A stretch of DNA of 7,113 nt, taken from positions 1 through 7,113 of the forward strand of contig CANJYY010000127.1 in NCBI GenBank assembly GCA_947479185.1. Direction: 5' to 3'. Each line of letters starts with the position of its first letter. Within the stretch, counting starts at the first letter, position 1. Positions 1 through 6,112 of the stretch are shown piece after piece. Origin of the DNA: Caulobacteraceae bacterium. GTDB lineage: Bacteria; Pseudomonadota; Alphaproteobacteria; Caulobacterales; Caulobacteraceae. The notes under the pieces were generated by a model, which saw nothing but the letters and a program-made list of their open reading frames with translations, was not told where the DNA came from and made no database searches. Position numbers and translations under genes: made by a program.

Positions 1-59
1 ACGGGCGCGCACTTTGCCGGGGCCCGTCTAGGCCTTCAGCAAGGGCGCGGAACCTAGTC

Positions 60-99
60 GGGCATTTGCCGGATGGCAAGCGCCCGCGAGGTCCTTTTT
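60..99 (+). terminator. Possible hairpin terminator at left edge
   Basis: Positions 60-70 can pair with 75-85 around a 4-base loop (71-74). The 11-bp stem contains one G-T wobble and one mismatch. A run of five T follows at 95-99 on the plus strand, about 10 bases after the stem, so it is a weak match to an intrinsic terminator for a plus-strand gene ending left of the window. Read on the minus strand it lies just past the stop of the gene at 107-1393, but without a T-run. The rest of 1-106 shows no supported gene. Confidence 0.3.
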
Positions 100-106
100 C
101 AAACAA

Positions 107-1393
107 TCATCGCCCGCCCGGAATGGGCAGCCCCAGGCCGCGCAGGATATCGGTCCCGCGGGGCTTGGCGGGCTTGCCGGGTTTGCCCCTTCCGGGGGCG
201 CCGGAGGGGGGCGCCTCGTCATCGCCGTCGTCGGCGCCGGGCATCTCCATGCCGAGCAGACCGCCGGTCGCCGAGCGGTAGCGGACCTTGACCGTCCAGG
301 CGATGTTCCAGGCCTGTTTCGGGTCGGCCGGACGTTCCGGGTAGCTGAAGTTGGCTTCGCCGCCGTAGGCGACGAACTGGTACATCGCCTGGGGCGCGGC
401 CTCGGCGACCTCCCTGGGCACGGTGCAGCTGGTCTGGCCGGGCTGCATCAGCGCCTTGCTGGCCAGCAGCCGCGTCACGTCCGAGGGCTTGAGGTAGTCG
501 GGCAGGGCGAACAGCAGGCTGGAGACCTCGCTGGAGCTCCACAGCACCACCGTCTCGCCGTCGCCGCCCATGGTCGAGGCGATGTAGCCGGTGGCCCCGC
601 TCACCGGCCGCCAGCCGAGCTGCATCGAGCCCGACGGGTTGCGGCTGTTGGTGGTCATCTGCACCGGCGGCAGGAAGTCCTGGTCAGGCGTCATCTGGAA
701 CTGGATCGGCGGGCTGTAGTTGCCGCGCACCACATGCACGCCGGTCAGCGAGCCGCCGGCCGGGACCTGGGTGCGGGTCTTCTCGTTGGGCCACTCGCCA
801 TAGGTCTTGTTGCGGCTCGGCGAGGGCGGCTGCATCGGGGTGATCTGCAGTCCCTGCATCATCCGGGTGAACTCCGGCGGCATCTGGCCGGCGGCGACCT
901 TGGCGAAGTCGATGACCATCGGCTGGCCGGGCCGGGCGCGCTCGCCGCAACCCCAGTAGATCAGCATGCGGCCGCGCGGCTTCTCGTAGGACTGCGGCAG
1001 GCCGGGCTCCTCGCGCGTGGCCGGCGCGGTCGCCTGGCGCGGTGTGAGCAGCGGCAGGCTGGGCCCGGCGCCGAGCACCGACGGAGGCTGGTGCTCGGCC
1101 GCGGGCGCGCCGGCCGGCGGCTGCGACGAGCCGAGCTGCAGCAGCAGGCTTTTCGCGACGTTGCCGCCGCGGCCCATGCCCATCATCGCCATCATCGAGG
1201 GCCGGCCGCCGCCGGGACCGCCGCCGCCCTGGCCGCCCATGGCCATGCCGCTGCTGGTCTGGGCGCTCATCCAGTAGACCGCCACCGGGCCGGTGACGAC
1301 CTGACGAACCGGGGCGGGGCCCGCGGCGCCCGCGCCGAGGATCGCCGCACCGGCCAGCAGCACGCGGCCTGAAACCTTCATCGAACCCGTCAT
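107..1393 (-). CDS. Exported Met/Gly-rich protein of unknown function
   Basis: I do not recognise a characterised family; similar proteins are, from memory, annotated as hypothetical in Caulobacterales and Sphingomonadales. The start is ATG at 1393 (428 aa) because AGGGAG lies nine bases upstream; the longer reading frame from 1462 would need a TTG and lacks a ribosome site. An internal ATG at 1381 is the alternative. Residues 5-28 look like a signal peptide: basic start, then an Ala/Gly/Leu stretch, with cleavage likely near 24-28. Residues 42-77 are rich in Met and Gly. Residues 90-135 are a Pro/Ala-rich linker. From about 140 the sequence looks folded, with IYWGCGER (145-152), a GWRPVSGATGY stretch (260-270) and VVLWSSSEV (282-290). 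The acidic then Pro/Gly/Lys-rich tail (386-415) is probably disordered. The only cysteines, C149 and C323, could form a disulfide in the periplasm. It is downstream of the P1 peptidase gene on the same strand, with a 136-bp gap that argues for its own promoter. Confidence 0.8.
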   Translation of the reverse strand: MTGSMKVSGRVLLAGAAILGAGAAGPAPVRQVVTGPVAVYWMSAQTSSGMAMGGQGGGGPGGGRPSMMAMMGMGRGGNVAKSLLLQLGSSQPPAGAPAAEHQPPSVLGAGPSLPLLTPRQATAPATREEPGLPQSYEKPRGRMLIYWGCGERARPGQPMVIDFAKVAAGQMPPEFTRMMQGLQITPMQPPSPSRNKTYGEWPNEKTRTQVPAGGSLTGVHVVRGNYSPPIQFQMTPDQDFLPPVQMTTNSRNPSGSMQLGWRPVSGATGYIASTMGGDGETVVLWSSSEVSSLLFALPDYLKPSDVTRLLASKALMQPGQTSCTVPREVAEAAPQAMYQFVAYGGEANFSYPERPADPKQAWNIAWTVKVRYRSATGGLLGMEMPGADDGDDEAPPSGAPGRGKPGKPAKPRGTDILRGLGLPIPGGR

Positions 1394-1402
1394 GGTGCAA
1401 AT

Positions 1403-1408
1403 CTCCCT
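1403..1408 (-). promoter_or_regulatory. Ribosome binding site deciding the start at 1393
   Basis: On the minus strand this reads AGGGAG, separated by nine bases from the ATG at 1393-1391. It supports this start over the upstream TTG at 1462, and the signal peptide follows directly from it. Confidence 0.65.
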
Positions 1409-1447
1409 GGTCAGAGCCACAGACTGGACGGTGCGCGGGGGATCTGC

Positions 1448-1491
1448 GTTGACCTCCCTCAACCGGCGTCGCGCGGAGGCGACAACCTCCG
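1448..1491. repeat. Two short inverted repeats upstream of exported protein gene
   Basis: GTTGA (1448-1452) and TCAAC (1459-1463) are separated by six bases. CGGAGG (1474-1479) and CCTCCG (1486-1491) are also separated by six bases. Both lie 55 to 100 bases upstream of the ATG at 1393, where a promoter or 5' leader would be. They may be operator sites or leader hairpins. I could not place convincing -35 and -10 boxes. In DNA this GC-rich, short inverted repeats also arise by chance. Confidence 0.3.
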
Positions 1492-1517
1492 GGGGCGCGG
1501 CCTCAGCATGCTCCGAA

Positions 1518-1532
1518 TAACGACGGTCGTTA
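1518..1532. repeat. Perfect 15-base palindrome overlapping a stop codon
   Basis: TAACGAC and GTCGTTA flank a single central base, giving perfect 7-bp arms. The right arm includes the TAA stop codon of the P1 peptidase gene (1530-1532). The spacing of one base is too short for an RNA hairpin with the full stem, so a dimeric protein binding site is the better reading. It is about 125 bases upstream of the start of the exported protein gene. It stands out because it is relatively A/T-rich in very GC-rich surroundings. Function unknown. Confidence 0.4.
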
Positions 1533-2558
1533 AGCCCTCGTCAGGCTTCGCCAGTCGCGCACGTCACAGCCCGGCCAGGCGAGCGCCTCGTAGACGCCGC
1601 GGGCGACCGCGCGGGCCAGGCAGTCGGCCGCCAGGGCTCCCAGGCGCGCCACCATCCTGTCGGGGGTCTCTCCGAGCCCCAGGCGGCCCGTGGAGAGGGC
1701 GAAGACCACGTCGCCGTCGAAGGGGGCGTGGACAGGGCGGATGGCCTGGGCGAGGCCCGCCTGGGCCATAATGGCCACCCGCTTCGCCTGGGCCGGGGTC
1801 AGGGCCGCGTCTGTGGCGACGCAGGCGATGGTGGTGTTCTCGCGGGCGGCGGGGGCGCCCTTGGCCAGGCCCCAGTCGTCGGGTCCGATGGCGAGGCCCG
1901 CCGGCGAGCGGCCGCCAAACTCGCCGTCGATCTCGAACGGCGCGGCCCAGAAGGTCAGGCCGTCGCCGCCGACCACCGAACCGAAGCTGTTGACGCAGGC
2001 TAGGGCGCCGACCGTGTAGCCGTCATGGGTGACCACCGAGGCCGAGCCCGTGCCGCCCTTCAGCTGGCCGGCCTTGGCCCCGTAGCCGGCCCCGGCGACG
2101 CCGAGGGCGATGTCGAGGCCAGCGGCTTCGGCGGCTTCGATGCCCAGCCGGCGGTAGGGCGGCTCCAGCCCCCACTGCTTGTCGCCGCCGTTGCCGAGGT
2201 CGAACAGGATGGCCGCCGGCACGATCGGCGAGGGCGGCACCTGGGGCAGCGGCGAGACGCGGAAGCCGCGGCCCTGGGCCCCCAGCCAGGCGGCCACGCC
2301 GTCGCCGGCGGCCAGGCCGTACATCGAGCCGCCGGACAGCACCACGGCGTCGACCGAGCCGACGAGATTCTCGGGATTGAGGGCGTCGGTCTCGCGCGTG
2401 CCGGGCCCGCCGCCGCGCACATCGACGGCGCAGACGGCCCGCTGCGTCGGCAGAATGACGGTGACGCCCGTGCGGACGGTCTCGTCCTGCGCCTGTCCGA
2501 CCGTCAGGCCGGGCACGTCGGTGATCAGGTTTCGGGGTCCGGGACCGGCCTTGCTCAT
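1530..2558 (-). CDS. P1/S58 family self-processing aminopeptidase/amidohydrolase (DmpA/NylC-like)
   Basis: Ntn-type amide hydrolase of the DmpA/BapA/NylC family, whose members cleave N-terminal residues, beta-peptides or aminohexanoate oligomers after splitting into two chains. The 342-aa length is usual. Family features seen are VRGGGPGTRETD (47-58), AVVLSGGSMYGLAAGDGV (71-88), SPIVPAAILFDL (110-121), KGGTGSAS (167-174) and ACVNSFG (187-193). The likely self-cleavage site is N241/T242 within ENTTIACVATDA, matching the Asn-Thr site of NylC; T242 would be the nucleophile. K167, N190, D281 and D283 fit the known NylC active-site residues. There is no signal peptide, so it is probably cytoplasmic. 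The ATG at 2558 was chosen because the protein then begins at the family's conserved N-terminal region (NLITDVPGLTVG). GGAGG-like sequence (2576-2582) is too far away to be a good ribosome site, so a leaderless or weakly initiated message is possible. It is divergent from ggt. The true substrate is unknown. Confidence 0.92.
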   Translation of the reverse strand: MSKAGPGPRNLITDVPGLTVGQAQDETVRTGVTVILPTQRAVCAVDVRGGGPGTRETDALNPENLVGSVDAVVLSGGSMYGLAAGDGVAAWLGAQGRGFRVSPLPQVPPSPIVPAAILFDLGNGGDKQWGLEPPYRRLGIEAAEAAGLDIALGVAGAGYGAKAGQLKGGTGSASVVTHDGYTVGALACVNSFGSVVGGDGLTFWAAPFEIDGEFGGRSPAGLAIGPDDWGLAKGAPAARENTTIACVATDAALTPAQAKRVAIMAQAGLAQAIRPVHAPFDGDVVFALSTGRLGLGETPDRMVARLGALAADCLARAVARGVYEALAWPGCDVRDWRSLTRA

Positions 2559-2619
2559 GTCTGCCCGAGTGGCACGACCTCCGGAACTTGTCCATGCGCG
2601 GGGCTTTCCCTCCGGCGTA

Positions 2620-2643
2620 CGGACCCTATGGTGCGACGGTCCG
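2620..2643. repeat. Inverted repeat just upstream of ggt ribosome site
   Basis: CGGACC (2620-2625) and GGTCCG (2638-2643) are perfect inverted copies separated by 12 bases. The right arm ends two bases before the GGGAG ribosome site of ggt. It could be an operator or a leader hairpin affecting ggt translation. Chance occurrence is possible. Confidence 0.3.
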
Positions 2644-2645
2644 CC

Positions 2646-2650
2646 GGGAG
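2646..2650 (+). promoter_or_regulatory. Ribosome binding site of ggt
   Basis: GGGAG sits five bases before the ATG at 2656. Together with the lipoprotein signal that begins there, it fixes the start, although the reading frame stays open far upstream. Confidence 0.7.
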
Positions 2651-2655
2651 TTCGC

Positions 2656-4359
2656 ATGCGCCTCTTCAGTCTCTTCGCCGCCCTGTTGCTGGCCGGCTGT
2701 TCCCTGCTGCCGCGCGAGACCGCCGGGCCGCCGCTCGTGGCGCAGGCCGGACCGTCGGTGATGGTGGCCACGGCCAATCCGCTGGCCACCGAAGCGGGCC
2801 TGAAGGTGCTGCGCCAGGGCGGGTCGGCGATCGACGCGGCGGTCGCCGTGCAGGCCGTGCTGGGACTGGTCGAGCCGCAGAGTTCCGGCCTCGGCGGCGG
2901 GGCCTTCATGGTCTACTACGACGCGGCCTCCAGGTCGGTCGCCGCCTATGACGGCCGCGAGACGGCCCCGGCCGGCGCCTCGCCGGACATGTTCCTCGGC
3001 CCCGACGGCAAGCCGCTGCCCTTCGTCACCGCCGTGCTCAGCGGCCGCTCGACCGGCGTGCCCGGCGCGGTGGCCATGCTGGCGCTGGCGCACAAGGATC
3101 ACGGCGCCCGGCCCTGGTCGACGCTGTTCGATGACGCCGCACGGCTGGCGTCGGACGGTTTCACCGTCAGCCCGCGGCTGGCCGGGATGATCAATGGCCC
3201 GATACCGCAGTCCGGAGCCCCGGACGCCGTCCGCTATTTCACGAAGGCCGATGGCGCGCGCTACCAGGCCGGCGACACCCTGCGAAATGCAGCCTACGCG
3301 GCCACGGTCCGCCGGCTCGCCGCCGAAGGACCGTCGGCGCTCTATGAGGGGGCGATCGCCGAGGCCATCGTCGCCCGCGTGAAGGAGGGCGACCTGCCGG
3401 GCGCCCTGTCGACGGCTGACTTCAAGGCCTACCACCCGAACCGCGACAAGGCGCTGTGCGCGCCCTACCGGGTCTATCTGGTCTGCACGACGCGACCGGC
3501 TTCGAGCGGCGGGGCCCTGTTGCAGGGGCTGATGCTGCTGGAGCGGACCGACATCGCCACGCGCGGGCCGGGGGATCCGCTGGGCTGGCTGCGCCTCGCC
3601 GAGGCGGAGCGGGTGATGTACGCCGACCGCGACCGGTTCTACGGCGATCCGGCGTTTGTCGATGTGCCGCTCAAGGGCCTGCTCAAGCCCGCCTATGTCG
3701 ATGCGCGGGTGAAACTGATCGGCGACCGCGCCGGGCCCCCGCCGCAGGCGGGCAACCCCGACGGCGCCGGCGTGCGCGGACCGGATCGCACGGTCGAACC
3801 CGGCGGCACGACCCACTTCGTCATCGTCGACGCCAAGGGCAACGTGGTCTCGATGACCACCACGGTGGAGAGCATCTTCGGCTCCGGCCGGATGGTCGGC
3901 GGCTTCTTCCTCAACAACCAGCTGACCGATTTCAGCTTCACGCCGAACGATCCCGACGGCGCCCCGGCCGCCAACGCGCCCGCTGGCGGCAAGCGGCCGC
4001 GCTCGTCGATGTCGCCGGTCATCGTGCTGGACCGGCAGGGCAGGGTGGTCGTGGCGCTGGGCTCGCCGGGCGGCACCAGCATCCTGTCGTACAATCTCAA
4101 GGCCCTGGTCGGCTATCTGGACTGGAAGCTGAGCCTCCAGGAGGCCTTCGAGCTGCCCAACCTGGTGGCGCGGGGCGCGCGCTTCTCCAGCGAGCCGGCG
4201 CGCTATCCGCCGGGCGTGGTCGAGGGTCTGGCCGCCCGTGGGCTGGTGTTCAACAACACCGCCGGCGAGAACTCCGGCCTGCACGGCGTGGCGATGACGC
4301 CGAACGGCCTGGTCGGCGCCGCGGACTCCCGCCGCGAGGGCGTGGCGAAGGGGTTCTAG
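2656..4359 (+). CDS. ggt: Gamma-glutamyltransferase (gamma-glutamyltranspeptidase), lipoprotein
   Basis: Cleaves gamma-glutamyl bonds in glutathione and related compounds and passes the glutamyl group to water or an acceptor amine. It is 567 aa, normal for the family. Residues 1-15 are a lipoprotein signal ending in LLAGC, so C15 should be lipidated and the enzyme anchored facing the periplasm; the Asp+2 inner-membrane retention signal is absent (residue 16 is Ser). Family motifs are SAIDAAVAVQAVLG (57-70), SSGLGGGAF (76-84) and GRETAP (100-105, with R101 for the substrate carboxylate). The nucleophile is T385 in GGTTHFVIVD; autocleavage before it would give large and small subunits. T403, Q422, D425, S450/S451 and G472/G473 match substrate-binding residues of E. 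coli GGT. E405 stands where E. coli has N411; Glu here also occurs in Bacillus-type enzymes. A segment between D425 and K446 could form the lid loop. Some relatives are cephalosporin acylases, so substrate is inferred. Confidence 0.96.
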   Translation: MRLFSLFAALLLAGCSLLPRETAGPPLVAQAGPSVMVATANPLATEAGLKVLRQGGSAIDAAVAVQAVLGLVEPQSSGLGGGAFMVYYDAASRSVAAYDGRETAPAGASPDMFLGPDGKPLPFVTAVLSGRSTGVPGAVAMLALAHKDHGARPWSTLFDDAARLASDGFTVSPRLAGMINGPIPQSGAPDAVRYFTKADGARYQAGDTLRNAAYAATVRRLAAEGPSALYEGAIAEAIVARVKEGDLPGALSTADFKAYHPNRDKALCAPYRVYLVCTTRPASSGGALLQGLMLLERTDIATRGPGDPLGWLRLAEAERVMYADRDRFYGDPAFVDVPLKGLLKPAYVDARVKLIGDRAGPPPQAGNPDGAGVRGPDRTVEPGGTTHFVIVDAKGNVVSMTTTVESIFGSGRMVGGFFLNNQLTDFSFTPNDPDGAPAANAPAGGKRPRSSMSPVIVLDRQGRVVVALGSPGGTSILSYNLKALVGYLDWKLSLQEAFELPNLVARGARFSSEPARYPPGVVEGLAARGLVFNNTAGENSGLHGVAMTPNGLVGAADSRREGVAKGF

Positions 4360-4363
4360 GAGA

Positions 4364-4481
4364 GCCTCCCCTCCGGGGGAGGTGGCGCTGCGTAGCAGCG
4401 ACGGAGGGGGGCGGCGCCGGCGTCGCGGATAGAAACCCCCTCAGTCACCGCTTCGCGACGAAAGCTCCCCCGAGGGGGGGC
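4364..4481. repeat. Two-armed GC-rich inverted-repeat element (REP-like) between convergent genes
   Basis: The left arm (4364-4410) and the right arm (4436-4481) are imperfect inverted copies: both read, in their own direction, GCC then a C-run, TC(C)GGGGGAG, a central hairpin, a GTGAC or GCGAC-like stretch and GAGGGGG. The spacer is 25 bases (4411-4435). The left arm folds into two hairpins: 4365-4371 with 4376-4382 (7 bp, 4-base loop) and 4386-4391 with 4395-4400 (6 bp, 3-base loop). It starts four bases after the ggt stop and ends nine bases before the histidine kinase stop, filling the gap. From memory, very similar sequences recur between genes in Caulobacterales, so I read it as an interspersed REP-like element. 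It may also stop transcription from both sides, though there is no T-run. Confidence 0.7.
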
Positions 4482-4490
4482 ATCGGGGCC

Positions 4491-5993
4491 TTAGGCCTCC
4501 GCCGTCTTGCGCCGGGCGCGCTTGGGCTTTTCCGCGCTGAGGTCGCCGGGCAGGGTCAGTTCGAACACCGAGCCCTTGGCCGTCGACTTGACCAGGGTCA
4601 GGTCGCCGCCATGGGCCTGGGCCAGCTCGCGGGAGATGGCCAGGCCGAGGCCCGTGCCGCCGCGCCGGGCCGAGCCCGAGAAGGGCTGGAACAGGTTGAT
4701 CATCGCCCGCTCGGGCAGGCCGGGGCCGTCGTCGGACAGCCGCAGGATGCTGACGCCGTCGCGTTGGGTCAGGGCGGCCTGGACCTTGCCGGTACGCTCG
4801 GGTTCCTTGTCCTGGATCGCCTCGCGGGCGTTGCGGAACAGGTTGACCAGCAGGCGGTGCAGCTGGTCGGGGTCGGCCATGACCGCATCGGTGTCGGTGA
4901 TCTGGGTGTCGAGCCGCACGCCGTCCTCGCTGAGGCCCGCGTCCTCGGCGGCGGCTTCCAGCGCCGCGCGCAGCGGCGTCGGCCGGGCGACCGGCGCGGC
5001 CTCGGCCGACTTGCCGTAGGCCAGCACGTCGGTGGCCAGGGTCACGGCCCGGTCCAGCGCCCGCTCGAGGCGCGGCAGGGCCTGGGCCACCTTGGGGTCG
5101 CCGATGGCCGCCAGCCGGTCCGAGGCGATCTGCGCGCTGGTCAGCATGTTGCGCAGGTCGTGGTTGATCTTGGCCACGGCCTCGCCGAGCGCGGCCAGGC
5201 GGGCGCGGGAGCTGAGGGCGGCCAGCAGGTCGACCTGCATCCGCTCCAGCTCGACCTCGGCCCGGCCGATCTCGTCGCGGCGGCGGGAGGGTTTGACCCG
5301 GGCGGCCGGGTCGGCCGGATCGGCGCGGAACCGCTCCATGGCCAGGGTGATCTTCTGCATCGGCCGCACAAGGAAGGCGTTCAGCGCCAGATAGACGGCC
5401 AGGCCCGCCAGCAGGGCGACGAACAGCGTCACCGCCAGCAGCCGGCCGAGATAGCCCAGCAGCGCCTCGCGCAGCGGCGCGTCGGGGGTGACGATCTCGA
5501 CGAACTCGCCGGAACGGAAGCGCGGCTCGGCGATCACCCGCACCATCCGGCCCTGGCCGCCGAACAGCGTCTGGAACGGGGCCATCATCCAGGCCAGCGG
5601 GTTCTGGTTGCGCATGTCGACCATGTAGGGCGTGCGCAGGTCGCGGGGGGCGGCCAGGATCAGCCGGCGCATGCCGTCGGTCTGGATGGCCACGGAGACC
5701 ACGCCGGCCTGCTCCAGCAGCTGCTGGCGCACCGGGGCGGTGACGCGGCGGGCGGGGTCGGCCTCGGCGATGGTCGAGGCCAGTTCGGCGGCGCGGATAC
5801 GGTCGAGCAGCCACTGCTCCTCATAGGCCGCCAGGGTCGCCGGGAAGACGAACAGCGCCGCGCCGGCCACGAACAGGGCCGTCAGCACCAGCAGGCGCGC
5901 GGACAGGCCGCCGGGCCACAGCCAGCGACGCGAGGGCTGGGCGTGCGGTCCCGACGTCTCCGTCTCGGGGGGCGGGGCGTCGACCATGGCCAT
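4491..5993 (-). CDS. Membrane sensor histidine kinase (HAMP, HisKA-like, HATPase)
   Basis: Two-component sensor kinase, 500 aa, probably in the inner membrane. TM1 is about 31-52 and TM2 about 184-206, enclosing a periplasmic sensor region of roughly 130 residues with no motif I recognise. A HAMP linker follows (207-258, with VRPMQKI and DEIGRAEVELERMQ). The phosphoacceptor is H278 in KINHDLRNML; the DLRN that follows also fits the phosphatase-type motif. The ATP-binding domain has the N box LVNLFRNARE (N384, N388), the G1 box DDGPGLPE (421-428) and the G2 box GGTGLGL (445-451). The tail after 485 is short and basic. All catalytic motifs are intact. No response regulator is adjacent, so its partner must lie elsewhere or outside the window. 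It is downstream of pyrD on the same strand with 119 bases between. The ATG at 5993 was chosen; Met3 (5987) is an alternative, and neither has a strong ribosome site. Confidence 0.95.
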   Translation of the reverse strand: MAMVDAPPPETETSGPHAQPSRRWLWPGGLSARLLVLTALFVAGAALFVFPATLAAYEEQWLLDRIRAAELASTIAEADPARRVTAPVRQQLLEQAGVVSVAIQTDGMRRLILAAPRDLRTPYMVDMRNQNPLAWMMAPFQTLFGGQGRMVRVIAEPRFRSGEFVEIVTPDAPLREALLGYLGRLLAVTLFVALLAGLAVYLALNAFLVRPMQKITLAMERFRADPADPAARVKPSRRRDEIGRAEVELERMQVDLLAALSSRARLAALGEAVAKINHDLRNMLTSAQIASDRLAAIGDPKVAQALPRLERALDRAVTLATDVLAYGKSAEAAPVARPTPLRAALEAAAEDAGLSEDGVRLDTQITDTDAVMADPDQLHRLLVNLFRNAREAIQDKEPERTGKVQAALTQRDGVSILRLSDDGPGLPERAMINLFQPFSGSARRGGTGLGLAISRELAQAHGGDLTLVKSTAKGSVFELTLPGDLSAEKPKRARRKTAEA

Positions 5994-6112
5994 GCGTTAC
6001 TTCACGTCCGACGACAGAGCAACGACGGGAGAATTCGCGCGAGGGGCGAAAAGAGCAAGGCCGCGTGGCGGTTTGAAGGCGCGGCGGGAGTCGGTTGAGC
6101 GGAAATCGCGCC
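5994..6112. promoter_or_regulatory. Intergenic region between pyrD and histidine kinase gene
   Basis: These 119 bases follow the pyrD stop and precede the kinase start on the minus strand. Inverted segments 6078-6083 and 6107-6112 (GGCGCG/CGCGCC, 23 bases apart) and 6034-6038 with 6046-6050 (TTCGC/GCGAA, 7 apart) are weak candidate stems; neither has a T-run, so I do not call a terminator. A GAGTC (6088-6092) fits the GANTC site of the CcrM methylase common in alphaproteobacteria. No -35/-10 pair is convincing. Confidence 0.3.

Larger units (their letters stand above)
2559..2655. promoter_or_regulatory. Divergent promoter region between P1 peptidase and ggt
   Basis: These 97 bases separate the start codons of two divergent genes, so both promoters must lie here or inside the neighbouring coding sequence. 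I could not assign confident -35/-10 elements on either strand. The ggt side has a good ribosome site and a 6-bp inverted repeat; the peptidase side has neither close to its ATG. Confidence 0.6.

Noticed and set aside
734..1372. A 212-codon plus-strand open frame opposite the exported protein gene
   Set aside because: Its composition is Arg/Ala/Gly/His-rich with no motif or ribosome site. The minus strand gives a signal peptide and a good ribosome site.
1394..1462. Start of the exported protein at the TTG at 1462
   Set aside because: There is no suitable ribosome site there, and it would put 23 polar residues before the signal peptide. The ATG at 1393 has AGGGAG at good spacing.
1515..1535. 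CtrA binding site in the palindrome at 1518-1532
   Set aside because: TTAA is present once on the minus strand, but the second half is TTAT at a spacing of nine rather than TTAA at seven.
2559..2909. Longer N-terminus for the P1 peptidase (start at 2909)
   Set aside because: The extra 117 residues are low-complexity, overlap the coding region of ggt on the other strand, and lie before the normal family N-terminus.
2626..4284. A 552-codon minus-strand open frame opposite ggt
   Set aside because: It is a complementary-strand shadow of ggt. The product is His/Arg/Gly-rich with no recognisable motif, while the plus strand carries every GGT catalytic motif.
4364..4481. CRISPR array or insertion sequence
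   Set aside because: There are only two units, in inverted rather than direct orientation, with no spacers of regular length and no transposase gene.
3456..6098. An 880-codon plus-strand open frame crossing ggt, the repeat and the kinase gene
   Set aside because: It is out of frame with ggt and antisense to the kinase. Its translation is Arg/Gly/Ala/Gln-rich with no domain, as expected from high-GC codon bias suppressing stops.
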